From contig NZ_JAKZGP010000004.1 of assembly GCF_022549775.1 (NCBI RefSeq), positions 80,859 through 144,858 of the forward strand: a stretch of 64,000 nt of DNA, written 5' to 3'. Below the pieces are notes generated by a model. That model was not told where the DNA came from, did no database searches, and saw only the letters and a list, made by a program, of their open reading frames with translations. The translations under genes and the position numbers were made by a program. Every line of letters begins with the position of its first letter. Within the stretch, counting starts at the first letter, position 1. Below, in pieces: positions 27,544 to 40,200 of this stretch. The DNA is from Belliella filtrata. Lineage in GTDB: Bacteria > Bacteroidota > Bacteroidia > Cytophagales > Cyclobacteriaceae.

Positions 27544-28965
27544 ATGATCTCAGCTACAAAAAACTCTAGCAAATTTCTCACTGAAGACTTTTTGCTAAAA
27601 AATGATTTTGCTAAAATTCTATACCATGATTACGCCTCAAAACTTCCAATAATAGACTATCACTGTCACCTTTCTCCGCACGATATCGCTACCAACAGAA
27701 AGTTCAACAACACCTCTGAAGTTTGGCTTGCTGGTGATCACTACAAGTGGAGAGCAATGCGTACACTGGGAATAGATGAGAAATTCATCACTGGAGCCGC
27801 TACAGATGAGGAAAAATTCACCAAATGGGCAGAAGCAGTTCCTTACACTTTAAGAAATCCCCTCTACCATTGGACACACCTTGAGCTACAACGATACTTT
27901 GACATCACAGATTTACTGGGGCCTGACAATGCAAAAAGAATCTATGATGAAACCACTGCAAAACTTCAAACGACAGCATACCACACCCAAGGTTTGTTGA
28001 AAAAGATGAATGTAGAAATAGTTTGCTCTACAGATGATCCTATTGATAGTCTAGAATATCACAAAATTGCCGAAAGCAGCAGCCCTGACACGAAATTGTT
28101 TCCAGCATTCAGACCTGATAAGGTCTATGCAGTAGAAAATCCCGCTGCCTTCAAAGCATATATTTCACAACTTTCTGAGGTTTCAAGCATCGAGGTTAAA
28201 AACTACAATGACTTACTTGCTGCATTACAAAATAGAATTGATCATTTTCACAGTCATGGAGGGACATTGTCTGACCACGGACTTGAACAACTCTATTACT
28301 TTGAATTGGGAAGCTATGACATCAGCACCTTATTCACCAATGTCCTTAGTGGCAAAATTTTAAGTGTAGAAGAAACCCAATACTTTAAGTTCTACACCTT
28401 GTATGAACTGTGCAAAATGTATCACACAAAAGGTTGGACCCAGCAGTTTCACTTAGGTGCACTTAGGAACACCAATGAGCGCATGTTAAGTAAACTCGGA
28501 CCAGATACTGGCTTTGACTCAATTGGTGACTTTTCTCAAGCTCGGGCATTGGCAAGTTTTCTAAATTTGCTAGATGGAACAGATCAGCTGGCTAAAACGA
28601 TACTTTATAACCTCAACCCTACCGCAAATGAGGTAATGGCTACCATGATTGGTAATTTCAATGATGGATCCATTAGAGGAAAAATCCAGTTCGGATCAGC
28701 TTGGTGGTTTTTAGATCAAAAAGATGGTATGGAAAAGCAAATCAATGCCCTTTCAAACATGGGCTTGCTCAGCTGTTTTATTGGTATGCTTACAGACTCT
28801 AGAAGCTTCCTCTCATTTCCTCGACATGAATACTTCCGAAGAATTCTGTGTAATCTCATAGGACAAGATGTCGCAAATGGTGAGTTACCAGCTGATGAAG
28901 CTTGGCTAGGCAAAATAGTATCCGACATCAGCTATTACAATGCAAAAAATTATTTCAACTTCTAA
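27544..28965 (+). CDS. uxaC: glucuronate/galacturonate isomerase
   Basis: 473 residues, close to E. coli UxaC (470). The N-terminal metal motif DYHCHLSP (Asp38, His40, His42) and the TIM-barrel amidohydrolase-like body (GGTLSDHGLEQL, WTQQFHLGALRNTN) identify UxaC. It interconverts D-galacturonate and D-tagaturonate (or glucuronate and fructuronate). It lies 26 bp after lacI and 12 bp before uxaB. Saturated galacturonate released by the GH28 enzyme would enter here, in contrast to the unsaturated branch served by KduI/KduD. Confidence 0.95.
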   Translation: MISATKNSSKFLTEDFLLKNDFAKILYHDYASKLPIIDYHCHLSPHDIATNRKFNNTSEVWLAGDHYKWRAMRTLGIDEKFITGAATDEEKFTKWAEAVPYTLRNPLYHWTHLELQRYFDITDLLGPDNAKRIYDETTAKLQTTAYHTQGLLKKMNVEIVCSTDDPIDSLEYHKIAESSSPDTKLFPAFRPDKVYAVENPAAFKAYISQLSEVSSIEVKNYNDLLAALQNRIDHFHSHGGTLSDHGLEQLYYFELGSYDISTLFTNVLSGKILSVEETQYFKFYTLYELCKMYHTKGWTQQFHLGALRNTNERMLSKLGPDTGFDSIGDFSQARALASFLNLLDGTDQLAKTILYNLNPTANEVMATMIGNFNDGSIRGKIQFGSAWWFLDQKDGMEKQINALSNMGLLSCFIGMLTDSRSFLSFPRHEYFRRILCNLIGQDVANGELPADEAWLGKIVSDISYYNAKNYFNF

Positions 28966-28977
28966 TAAACGGAATCC

Positions 28978-30384
28978 ATGAAAGCTTTGAATAGAGATCA
29001 GGTCAGCACAGTACAAAGACCGGTAAAAGTCATTCAGTTTGGAGAGGGCAATTTCTTACGAGGGTTTGTAAACTGGATGATTGAAGAAATGAACGAAAAG
29101 TCTGGATTTGATGGCAATGTTCAAATTGTACAACCCTTGGCACAAGGCTTAGGGAAATTGCTCAATGATCAAGATGGACTTTTCCATGTGAAATTGCAAG
29201 GCATCCTTGATGGAAACACCGTGGACAAGACCAAGCTGATCACTTGTGTCAATGGTGTCACTAATCCATATGATGCCTATCAAGAATATTTACAACTCGC
29301 CCATCAGGTTGATTTGAAATTCATCATCTCCAATACCACAGAAGCAGGCATTGCATTTGATCAAAATGACACTGACTACCATATCACACCAAATACATTC
29401 CCTGGTAAACTTACAGCGTTACTTTATGAGCGATTTAAGAAGTTTGAGGGAGATAATGACAAAGGGCTTATCATCATTCCTTGTGAATTGATAGATAAAA
29501 ATGGAGAACAACTCAAAGCTGCTATAATGAAATATATTGCTCTATGGCAACTTCCAGAGGCTTTCTCAAACTGGATTGCGTCTTCCAATACGTTTTGTAA
29601 TACACTAGTAGACAGGATCGTGCCAGGGTATCCAAAAGACACTATTGATACTATTCAAGCTGAACTGGGATTCGAAGATAAATTAGTCGTCATGGCAGAA
29701 CCGTTTCATCTTTGGGTCATAGAAGGTGATAAATCTTTGGCAGAGATATTTCCTGGACCACAAACAGGCCTTGAAGTAAAATTCGTGAAAGATCAAAGTC
29801 CATATAGAACACGAAAAGTAAGAATTCTGAATGGTGCTCATACAGCATTGGTTCCTGTAGCTTATCTATCAGGATTGCGTACAGTGAGAGAATCTGTGGA
29901 AGATCCAGAAATTGGAAACTTCATCAAAGATGCTATTTACAAAGAAATCATCCCGACACTAGACCTCCCTCCCGCCGAACTAGAGAAATTTGCAAGTGAT
30001 GTACTCGATAGATTCAAAAATCCTTTTATCAGACATGAATTGAGTTCTATTGCACTGAACTCCATTTCCAAATTTAAAGTAAGGGTACTTCCTAGCATCC
30101 TAGAATATAAAAAGCGGAAGGGTGAATGGCCTAACAATTTAATACAATCATTTGCAGCCTTGCTTATATTTTATAGTGGAGATTTTGAAGGTGTGGTAAC
30201 ACCAGTTCACGATGATAAGGAAGTTACAAATTTTTTCAAAAACCTTTGGACTACAGAAGATACAAGTGTGATCGTAGCATCAGCTTTAAAAGAAGAAACC
30301 TTATGGGGAGAAGACCTAAGTAGGCATAATGGCTTGGTAGAAGCTGTACAAAAGGCTATGCAAAATTATTTAGTCAAGAGTTAA
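28978..30384 (+). CDS. uxaB: tagaturonate reductase (altronate oxidoreductase)
   Basis: 468 residues. The NAD-binding start VIQFGEGNFLRGFVNWMI (about 18-35) and mid-protein KVRILNGAHTALVP (about 281-294) are typical of the UxaB/mannitol dehydrogenase family. It reduces D-tagaturonate to D-altronate with NADH. It ends the kduI-kduD-lacI-uxaC-uxaB operon and is followed by an intrinsic terminator (30427-30460). The next enzyme, altronate dehydratase UxaA, and KDG kinase/aldolase are not in this window and must be elsewhere. Confidence 0.93.
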   Translation: MKALNRDQVSTVQRPVKVIQFGEGNFLRGFVNWMIEEMNEKSGFDGNVQIVQPLAQGLGKLLNDQDGLFHVKLQGILDGNTVDKTKLITCVNGVTNPYDAYQEYLQLAHQVDLKFIISNTTEAGIAFDQNDTDYHITPNTFPGKLTALLYERFKKFEGDNDKGLIIIPCELIDKNGEQLKAAIMKYIALWQLPEAFSNWIASSNTFCNTLVDRIVPGYPKDTIDTIQAELGFEDKLVVMAEPFHLWVIEGDKSLAEIFPGPQTGLEVKFVKDQSPYRTRKVRILNGAHTALVPVAYLSGLRTVRESVEDPEIGNFIKDAIYKEIIPTLDLPPAELEKFASDVLDRFKNPFIRHELSSIALNSISKFKVRVLPSILEYKKRKGEWPNNLIQSFAALLIFYSGDFEGVVTPVHDDKEVTNFFKNLWTTEDTSVIVASALKEETLWGEDLSRHNGLVEAVQKAMQNYLVKS

Positions 30385-30426
30385 GAATAATTGCAACAGA
30401 CATATTTATTTGGGTTATTATTTGAG

Positions 30427-30460
30427 AAAACAGGAAGTCTAAGTGGATTTCCTGTTTTTT
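30427..30460 (+). terminator. intrinsic terminator after uxaB
   Basis: AAAACAGGAA (30427-30436) pairs perfectly with TTCCTGTTTT (30449-30458) around a 12-nt loop, and the descending arm runs into a T-tract (30455-30460). It closes the kdu-uxa operon and lies entirely upstream of the next start at 30476. Confidence 0.8.
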
Positions 30461-30463
30461 ATT

Positions 30464-30471
30464 TACTTTTG
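30464..30471 (+). promoter_or_regulatory. -7 promoter box just upstream of the GreA-like gene
   Basis: TACTTTTG is an exact TAnnTTTG match, ending 4 bp before the ATG at 30476. If used, the transcript would be nearly leaderless. Confidence 0.4.
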
Positions 30472-30475
30472 CCGC

Positions 30476-30937
30476 ATGAAGACATCAAGCCAGAACATTA
30501 AGCAAGCACTTTTAAAAAAATCGCAGCAATTGCTGAAGGATCAAATCACGGATATCGAGAGACAATTGAGCGAACTTCAGCAGTCTTCTGAAGCCGAAGA
30601 AAAGAGTTCCGCAGGAGACAAGTATGAGACGCATCAAGAAATGCTCAACCAAAACAGGAGTATGCTACAAAAGCAACTGAGCACTACCAAGGTGATGCTC
30701 AATCAACTCAATGCTGTCCCGGTGAAAGAACAGGAGACGATAGAAGAGGGTGCTTTGATTAAAGTGGCAATGGGCTGGATCTGGGTTTCTATACCTATGG
30801 GTAAAGTATCTCTAGACGGCACAGACTATCAGCTGGTTTCTAAAGAATCCCCTCTGGTATCAGCCCTTTGGGGATTGAAAGCGGGTGAAAAAGGCGAATT
30901 TAGAAACAACAAAATAGAAGCTATTGAAGTAGCCTAG
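30476..30937 (+). CDS. small GreA/GreB-like coiled-coil protein
   Basis: 153 residues from the ATG at 30476; the ORF is open from 30443 but that stretch is inside the uxaB terminator, so 30476 is preferred. The N-terminal half is an antiparallel coiled coil (ALLKKSQQLLKDQITDIERQLSELQ and EMLNQNRSMLQKQL), with SSAGDKYETHQEM similar to the tip region of Gre factors. The C-terminal half is a short FKBP-like beta domain ending LWGLKAGEKGEFRNNKIEAIEV. This resembles transcript-cleavage factors but is smaller. Bacteroidota homologues are often left as hypothetical. Role in transcription is inferred. Confidence 0.75.
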   Translation: MKTSSQNIKQALLKKSQQLLKDQITDIERQLSELQQSSEAEEKSSAGDKYETHQEMLNQNRSMLQKQLSTTKVMLNQLNAVPVKEQETIEEGALIKVAMGWIWVSIPMGKVSLDGTDYQLVSKESPLVSALWGLKAGEKGEFRNNKIEAIEVA

Positions 30938-31279
30938 ATTTAAGACAATATTCGATTATTTATTGATTACCAATTTTTTAGCAATGAATTGCATTAATGC
31001 GTAAACAAACCCTAATTAAAGAGATTCAACGATTTTTGTAGAAAAATCCCTAAAAATATTATTTTTATTATATGATTTTTTATTCATATACTTAACTGAT
31101 ATGAGGTAATTTCAGAATAGTATTTTACACATTACGAAATACAATAATATTGTTTTGTAATCATAAAATACAGTATAACCTAACCGAAACCCTCTTATCT
31201 GTATTTGAAATCGACCTGTAATCTTGCATGAGCACCCTATTAATAGTTATTGCTTGATGAAAAGTGGGCTTTCTCCTAA
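30938..31279. other. 342-bp AT-rich intergenic region upstream of the giant adhesin
   Basis: No gene. It contains GCAATGAATTGC (30981-30992), a palindrome with a GA centre that resembles but does not match the pectin-locus operators. There is a near-consensus -7 box TGTATTTG (31200-31207, one mismatch) about 75 bp before the start of the next gene. Confidence 0.5.
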
Positions 31280-34200
31280 ATGAGTTATATGGTGAAATTA
31301 TACCTTTTAAAGATAAATATTCTAATTCTATTCCTAACAACAATGGCTTGGCAAAACTCAATTGCTCAGTCAATGGAGGGGGACAGGTATGTTAGAGAAG
31401 AATGTTTAAGAGTTGCTGAATTTAGAGTAAGAGGTGGAGAAGCTCCATATACATATACATGGGAACTTAATGGAGAAATAATACAAGTTGATGAAAACCT
31501 TGGTCCTTCTGAAGTTAGTATTTTGACACAAGCTCAAAGAGGAACTTATATAGCTACAGTAGTAGATGCGAAAGGTGACATATATTCAGACACCTTTACT
31601 TTCCAAGGATCCTCAAACTTTACTCTTGATATAGAATTTTTGGAGGAAAATGAGTGTGATGGTATTACTTATGGACGAATCGAAGGAGTTATTAACAATG
31701 GTTTATCACCATTCATTGTTACCATATATGATGAATTTGGACAAGTTGTTCAATCTACTCCTATATCTGGAAACACAATAAATCTTTCAGGATTCCCTGC
31801 GGGGAGTTATGTCGTGGAGGTAGAAAATGCAAATGGTTGTGTTGAATACGACGAAGTCGAACTTGAAGAAATAGAGCCAATCGAGTTCGATGATGATGGA
31901 AATCTTGGAGCATTTCCTGTTACTTGTGAAGACAATGGAAGCATTTCATATAATATCCTTGGATATGAAGGTGAGGTTAGGTTTAGGATCAGAAGAGCTT
32001 CTGGAGGGTATGTCAACCCGTGGACAGTAGCAAATGGTGGTGAAGTAAGGTTTGATGGATTACCTATTGGAGATTATTTCTTGGAAATTTCGGATGCCTT
32101 CAGGCTTGAAAGCTGTCCTGAAGAGTTACCCTTTTCTATCATCGATGAGTCCCTATTCTACTTTGATAGTACACCAAGCAACATCACATGTTTCGGGGAA
32201 TCTGACGGGAGCATTCTCTTTGAAATCACCCGAAACTATACAGATATCAACCCCCTACCCACTGAAGTCTATGTGAGTTTAACGAATTCCTCTGGTCTAA
32301 CCATTGTTACTGAAGAGCTTGTCAATGTAGATGCTACAAGTGGTCAATATACTTTCACAAATCTCCCTGCTGACACCTATACCATCACAACAAAACATGG
32401 GGGATTAAACTACCCAGAATGTATGCAGACATTTACTGTAGAAATAAATGGTCCTCCTGCCCTACTAACTACTACTAGAAACGCTATCAATGTACAATGC
32501 TTTGGAGAAAGCACTGGACAAGCATCCGTAACTCCAGCAGGCGGATGGGGTGGTTACACTTTTGCCTGGGACAATGGTGCAACTACTTCACAAATAAGTA
32601 ATTTAGAAGCAGGAAACTACTATGTAGACATCACAGATGCAGGTGGCTGTACGATTAGAGAAGAATTTGAAATCATAGGCCCGCCAGCAATCTTAAAAGC
32701 TGAAATTGAAGTAGTAAGAAATCTAACCTGTGTGGGATCTAATGATGGGATTGCAAGAGTTTATGATATCACGGGTGGCTATGGAGGATATACCATAGAA
32801 TGGAGCATTGGCAACCAAAGTACGGAAGAAGCATATGACTTGCCTGAAGGTCAAATCTCGGTCACTATCACCGATAGTGAAGGTTGTTCTATAATTCTTT
32901 ATGAAAACGTCACTGCTCCACCTGCTCCATTGGTGCTAGACTTCCCAAGCCCTGTCACTTGTTTTGGTGCTGATGATGGTAGCGTGAGAATTATAGTAGA
33001 TGACACAGCAGCGTATGAGATTACTATAGGGAGCGAGACCTTATATGGTAGCGATGTTACGTTTGATAAACTCACTGCTGGCAACTATACAGCTGTAATC
33101 AGTTATGAAAATAGCTGTAAAATTTCCAGAAACATTACCATTGGGACGCCTTCACGCGTTCAAATTAATGCCACAAACCTCCAACGAGATAACATCTCCT
33201 GTAATGGCTTGGAAGATGGATCTATCTCAGGTCTCACGGCCAATGGCGGCACTGGCACTTTATCGTATCAGTGGTATATAGAAGATAATGGCAGCTACAT
33301 AGAAATCCCAGAAGCTACAACTCTCAATTTAAACGACCTAGGAGTAGGCACTTATAAAATCGTTGTAACAGATGAAAATGGTTGTTTTGATGAGGAAATT
33401 TATACAATCACCGAACCAGATGCACTTCAAGTATCAGCCCCTACCACAACTCCAGTATCGTGTTTTGGTTCGCAAGATGGGTCAGTATCCTTCAATATCA
33501 GTGGTGGAAGAACTCCTTATGCCTACTCCTTAAATAATGGGACTTTTGTCAATACTTCTAATCAAAACATAACCATAAATAACCTCCCAGCAGGCACAAA
33601 CAATACAATTGTCGTAAGAGATGCTAGTGGCTGTAGCTTGGATGAGTTTGAGTTTGACATTGATTCTCCAACGCAAATAGAAATTGACTTGGTGAGCATC
33701 ACACCAGAAACTTGCTTTGGACAAGAAAATGGCTCCATCCAAATCGAAACTAATGGTGGGTCTGGAGGCTTGAAACACGAATGGTACATTGCTGGAGACT
33801 TTTCTACTGTGATTGCTACAACTGAAGACCTAACCAATGTAGGTCCAGGAAGCTATACTGTGAGGGTTTCAGAATTGACTAATGATTACTGCTATGTTCA
33901 AGAAACTTTTATCATACCCCCTACTCCTGCACTTCAAATAACCTTGGATGGCTCACCAGTGCACATCAATTGCTTTGGAGAATCCACTGGGGCCATCAAT
34001 GTCCAAGCTAGTGGAGGTACTGGAAGCTATACTTATGAATGGACTGGATCAAATGGTTTTACCGCTGACACGCAGAACATCAGCGATATTCCAGCAGGGA
34101 CCTATAGGGTTCGTGTTACAGATGAAAATGGTTGCTACGATGAAATTGTAGACATTCAGATTAACCAACCAGTGGCAGGAATTGAAATTCAAACACTCGC

Positions 34201-37200
34201 CTTGAACTCACCTTCCTGTCCAGATGCCAATGATGGTTCTATTCAAATTCAAGTGAGTGGTGGTACACCAGGATATAACATTTCATGGCAAAAGGAAAAT
34301 GAAAATGGAGATTTTGAAAGTTTCCCTGGCGCATCACAATCTCTCATTGGGGTACCAGCAGGTACCTATAAGATCCTAGTTTCTGATGCAGCTGGCTGTA
34401 TCCATGGACTCGAGATAATTCTTGAAGGCCCAGATCAAATAGTAGTAAATATTGAAGACCTTCAAAATGTCAGCTGCTTTGGTAGAAATGACGGTAGGAT
34501 CAACATAGGTGTCACCGGAGGTACATTCCCATATTTCTACGAATGGAGTCATGGATTTATCAATCAAAACCCTCGAAATTTAGGAGAAGGAACATACAGT
34601 GTCACGATCACTGACGCAAGAGGTTGTATAGCCATACTTGAAGACATCGTCATCTCACAACCAGAAGAAGTTGCTATCAACATCATAGACATTAGCGAGC
34701 CTTCCTGTGATCATAACGATGGCAGAATAGAAGTTGAATTTGTAGGAGGAGATGCAAGCTTCGCCAGCCAATGGTATAGACTTCCTGACAATATTTTGGT
34801 TGCAGAAAATGTCAATTTCCTTGAAAACATCACACCTGGGGTATATAGCGTCACCTATGGAAGTAGCGCCACTTGTAGCTTCAGTAGAATCATCACTGTA
34901 CCTGGCCCTACCAATCCATTACAACTGAATGTAAGCGCCCAAGACCCTACATGTGACAATGACAATGGGATCATAGCCATCTCTGCTGCTGGGGGAGTTC
35001 CCGGCTATCAGTTTTTTGTAACCGTGAATGGCATACAGGAAGAACTCACCTCCAATATCATTGCAAACCTGGAGGCTGGTGACTATGAAGTTACTGTAAG
35101 AGATAGCAGAGGATGTGAAGTAAGCAGGTCTATTACTATCAGCAACCCTAACCAACCAATCTATGACATTGAAAAAATTCAGGATGTCAGTTGCTTTGGA
35201 GGCAATGATGGGATTATAAAATTTGAAACTTTTGGAGATTTTAGTGAAATTACTTTCCAATGGTTTAGAAGAGAAACTACAGGAACCAATACACCTATAG
35301 CCTTAGATCAACTAGATGAGTTAATTGCAGGACGGTATTTCGTAAGGTTTACTTATGACAATAACTGTACCCTAGACTCTGATGACTATATCATTACCCA
35401 ACCAGATGAGATTATTGTAATTTCTCAAGTTGAGCAATTGACTTGTTTTGATGACCTAGGTCAGATCATACTAAACATAACAGGGGGAAATCCCGACAAA
35501 TCCATTACCCTAACTGGAGACAATGGTTACACCAATACCATTTCAAATTTCTTCACAGGAGCAGCTGAATTTGAAAATTTACCAGCTGGAATTTATACTT
35601 ATACAATTTCAGACCCTAATTGTACTCCATTCAATGATGATATAGAGATATTCAGTATTCAGCAACCTGTTTTCACTTTTTCTAAAACCGATGTCTATTG
35701 TTTTGGTGATGAAACTGGTAGCATTGAGATTATTGATATTGACGTAGAGACTAACAGAACATATACCATAATCCTGAATGGTACAAATCGTGGTATGCAA
35801 ACTAGCTTTACCAACTTACCAGCTGGCATTTACACTTTGCAATTGGTCGATAACTTTGGCTGTGAATCTCTCACCCAAAACATCACTATAAATCAACCCA
35901 CAAGACCGCTTCAAATCTTCAACCTAGCTACTGTAAACAATACATGCTTTGAGGGAACTGAAGGTGAAGTCTCATTCGAGATTTTGGGAGGAACCGAACC
36001 CTATACCTATACCCTGACAGGGAATAATGGATACAGCCAAAATGCTTCCGCACTACAAGAGGGTGATATTTATGAGCATACAGATTTGCGCGCTGGTCTT
36101 TACACCCTTACCGTACTAGACCAAAATGGCAATTGTCAAGCCGTAGAAACCTTCTTTATCTCAGAACCTACAGAACTGACGCTTACGGAAAATATTGGAG
36201 AGATCGCTTGCCCTGGTGATGTTACATTTATAGCGTTGACAATGAATGGAGGCACACCCCCTTATCAATATGTTTGGGAAGCTTGGGATTCAAATCTTTC
36301 TGTATGGACAACTCGTCCTAGTACAAGTAATAGACTCGATGATATCACACCTGGGCTATACAGGTATACAGCCACAGACCAATATGATTGCACTGAATTT
36401 AAGAACGAAATCACCATAGATGAAGCTCCTCCGGTATCAATAGACTACGACAACGACGATATACTTTGCTATGGTGGATCAACTACCGTAAGGCTTACAG
36501 CTAGCAGACCCGGAGCTACCAATTTCACCTTTTTTGTAAATGGAAATCAAATTTTCGGAAATACATTTACAGCAATTGCTGGGTCTTATGAAGCTTATGC
36601 ACTTGACAACAGAAACGGATGTGTATCTGATCCAATCACCATTGAAGTAAATCAACCAGATGCTCCTCTTGCTTATCAAATTTTGGATGTTAAGGACCTT
36701 AGCTGTTTTGAAACTGGGGACGGTGAGATTTCATTTACCTTGACAGGAGGAACGGCTCCTTATCAAATCCAATTTGGAAGTGAGACGAGAACAGCTGGGG
36801 AAAATGATGCGGTAACATTTAGTGGTTTATCTGCAAATGTACAATACCTTATCAATGTAGAGGATGAGAATGGCTGCTTGATTAATATTCCTCCGATCAC
36901 ACTTAATCAACCTTTTCCACTTCAAGCCAACCATAACATTACTCCTATCCAATGTTTTGACGGTGAAGGAAGCATAGCTGTACAAACAACTGGCGGAAGA
37001 ATTCCTATCACAATCACGTGGGAATATGCCGAAAATGGAGTTGATTTTATTGAAATGCCTTCTTTGGAAGGGCAGTTCAATGCCTTGAATCTAAAATCAG
37101 GAACATATAGATACACCATAGCAGATGCAGGAGGATGTACTTCAATGGACAATATAGTAGTACTTGATCAGCCTACGCAGACCACGCTTGATTTCGTTGT

Positions 37201-40200
37201 GGAAGATGTGAGTTGCTATCAGGGAAATGATGGTGTAGTCAGGCTTATTCCTTCTGGAGGACCTTCAGCTAGCTATCAGCTATACTTCAACGGCAATTTG
37301 GTAAATGGCACAGAAATCACAGGTCTCTCAGCTGGAACATATGAAGCATTCGCAGTAAGTGGCGGTTGCCCATCCGATAGAATTTCAATAGTGGTCTCTC
37401 AACCTTCGGAAGCATTGAGGGTATCGCTAGACTATCCAAATGAGGTCTTTTGTCACAATGACGAATTCATTATAGGTTTAGAAATCTCTGGAGGGAATGA
37501 AACATATGAAGCATCCATGGGGCAAGACTTCTTCCCAGTAGATGGGTCAGGGCTATTTACCTTTGAAAATATCTTACCAGGAACCTATACGATTGAGGTC
37601 AGAGATCAAAAAGGCTGTTCTTGGACTCGTACCATCACGATTGCTAATCCCCCAGCCTTAGAAATTGATTTAATATCATTAGAGCATGTAAGTTGCCATG
37701 ATGGGGAGGATGGATCTTTGGATGTTTCGGCTCAAGGAGGTTCAGGTCAACTTTCATTCGAATGGCGAGATGAATCGGGAAATGTGATCGGAAACAATTC
37801 TTCTATCTCTGGATTAAGCCCCGGAATTTATCAAGTTACTGTATCAGATGAAAGAAATTGTTTCATCCTAGAAAACTTTCAAATAGACAATATAGACCCA
37901 ATTTCCATTGAAGTAAATAATGTCAACCATGTGCTATGTCATGGTGGCCGGTCAGGAAATTTCTTGATCGAAGCTAGTGGAGGAAATGGAGATTATATTG
38001 CTTTTGTCAACAACATAAGAAGTGATAATTTATCAATCAGCAATTTACAAGCAGGCACTTATGAAGTCTATGTTGAAGACCGTAAAGGCTGTGTATCTCC
38101 TACAGTCGAAGTAACTATCACAGCACCAGACCCAATCGTAATTGATATCGATGTAACTCCTATCAGCTGTTTTGGTGCCAGCGATGGACAAGCCGAAATA
38201 ACAGCAAGTGGAGGGACAGAACCATACACCATCAGGTGGTCAGATGGTAGCACAGATTGGAGCAGAAATGATTTAATGCCGGGCATATTTGAGGTAGTCA
38301 TCACAGATAGCAATGGATGTGTGGCAAGAGAAAACCTCATTGTCAGACAACCCGAGCCATTGAACACTACAGCACAAGTCAATCCAGTAAGCTGTGTGGG
38401 TGGAAATGATGGAAGTATCAGTCTTACGCTAAGTGGTGGAACTGGCGTGATAGAGGTAAATTGGTTTGATGATGCTAACAATCCTATAGGAGAAGGAACA
38501 TTGATAGAAGACCTTCTAGCAGGGACATATAGAGCGGAAATAGAAGATAGCAGAGGTTGTAGCATCAGCAGAACATTCATCGTCACAGAGCCATTTGAAG
38601 CTATTCAAGTCACTCCATTTATCGGAAATGTAAGATGTTCAGGAGATAGCAATGGAAGAATTGACCTGATCGTCACGGGAGGCACAGCTCCATATACTTA
38701 CGAATGGTCAAACGGAGCAAGTACCAGAAACATCAGCAATTTGCAAGGTGGAATTTATCAAGTCAACATCACCGATGCCAATGGTTGTATTTTCACAGAT
38801 GAATATCAAGTACTCACTCCTGATCCAATCAACATTAATTTGGTCAGCCTAGAAAATGTAAGCTGTAGTGCAGGAAATGATGGCAGCATTCAAATTGCGA
38901 TAGAAGGTGGCACAGGTGATTATCAAATTCAATGGTCTACAGGTGATCAAGGCCTCACTATTGAAAACCTCATGTCTGGCATGTATACCGTTTTTGTGTT
39001 TGACGAGAACACTTGTTTTGCTTCAGAAACTTTCTTCATCACACAGCCCGATGCGCCTCTATCCGTTCAAGCAAATATTCCAACTGAAATATGCAACCCA
39101 GAAGACAGCTTGAATGTTACCTTGAATGTACAAGGTGGAACTGCACCTTACTCCTATTTGTGGTCAAACGGCGCAACCACCGAATCCATTCAGAACATCC
39201 AACCAGGGGAGTATGCTGTAACTGTAACTGACAGTAATGGCTGTACTACCTTCATCGAAATAGATGTACCTTCCCCAGCTCCTGCCATGCAACTTACACT
39301 TGAAGGCACCACGGCCATTTGTTCTACTGGAGGAAGAGCTGAAGTCACTGCAAACATTTCAGGCGGTGTAGCTCCATACTCTTACCTTTGGTCTACAGGT
39401 GCTAGTGGACCAACTGCGTCTAATCTTATCCCTGGTAATTATACCTTGACGGTAACAGATGCCGCTGGTTGCTCCATTTTTGAAGAAATAGAAATACTAC
39501 CAGCACTTGATCTAGCCATCAGGTTGGATGAGTTAGATGCTGTCTCATGTTTTGGTGCAGCTGACGGACGAATCAGCATAACAACTTCGGGGGGGCTTGC
39601 GCCTTATGAAATAATTTGGAGCCATGGCCCCAGAGATGTCACTACAGTTGCTGGTCTAGAGGCTGGAAACTATACAGTTACCATTAGAGATGCAACTGGC
39701 TGTAATACTACAGCTACATACAATATTCGGGAGCCAGAACTTCTTTCCTACAGAGAAGTAGTGAATAATGTATCCTGCTTCGGTGCAAACAATGGGGCTA
39801 TAGAGCTCAATGTCACTGGTGGTACAGCGCCATATACCTACAGATGGTCTAATGGTTTCAATGGCAGAAATCCTAGAAATCTAGCACCTGGCATATACAG
39901 TGTAGTGATTACAGACAGAAATGGATGTAGCACAGGTGGGAGCTTCGGCATTTCTGAGCCTTCAGCCCTTTTGTTAGAATCTGATCATAGCCAAGAACTG
40001 AGTTGTCATGGTGACATGTTAGGCTTCATCAACCTCAATATTTCGGGAGGTATGCAACCCTACCGAGTGATTTGGTCGGACGATGATCAAGTTGATAGCT
40101 TCAATAGAGCAGGTCTTGCAGCTGGATCATATAGCGTGACAATAATCGACGACAACAACTGTATCGTCGAAAGAACCTTTGAAATAAGAGAGCCCGAACC

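Noticed and set aside
30981..30992. GCAATGAATTGC as a fifth LacI operator
   Set aside because: The centre is GA instead of CG, the flanks do not fit SGCAAWCGWTTRCAYA, and it lies upstream of an adhesin rather than a pectin gene.
38068..38586. 172-residue minus-strand open frame
   Set aside because: Antisense to the SprB-repeat adhesin; long shadow frames are expected in repetitive, low-stop sequence.
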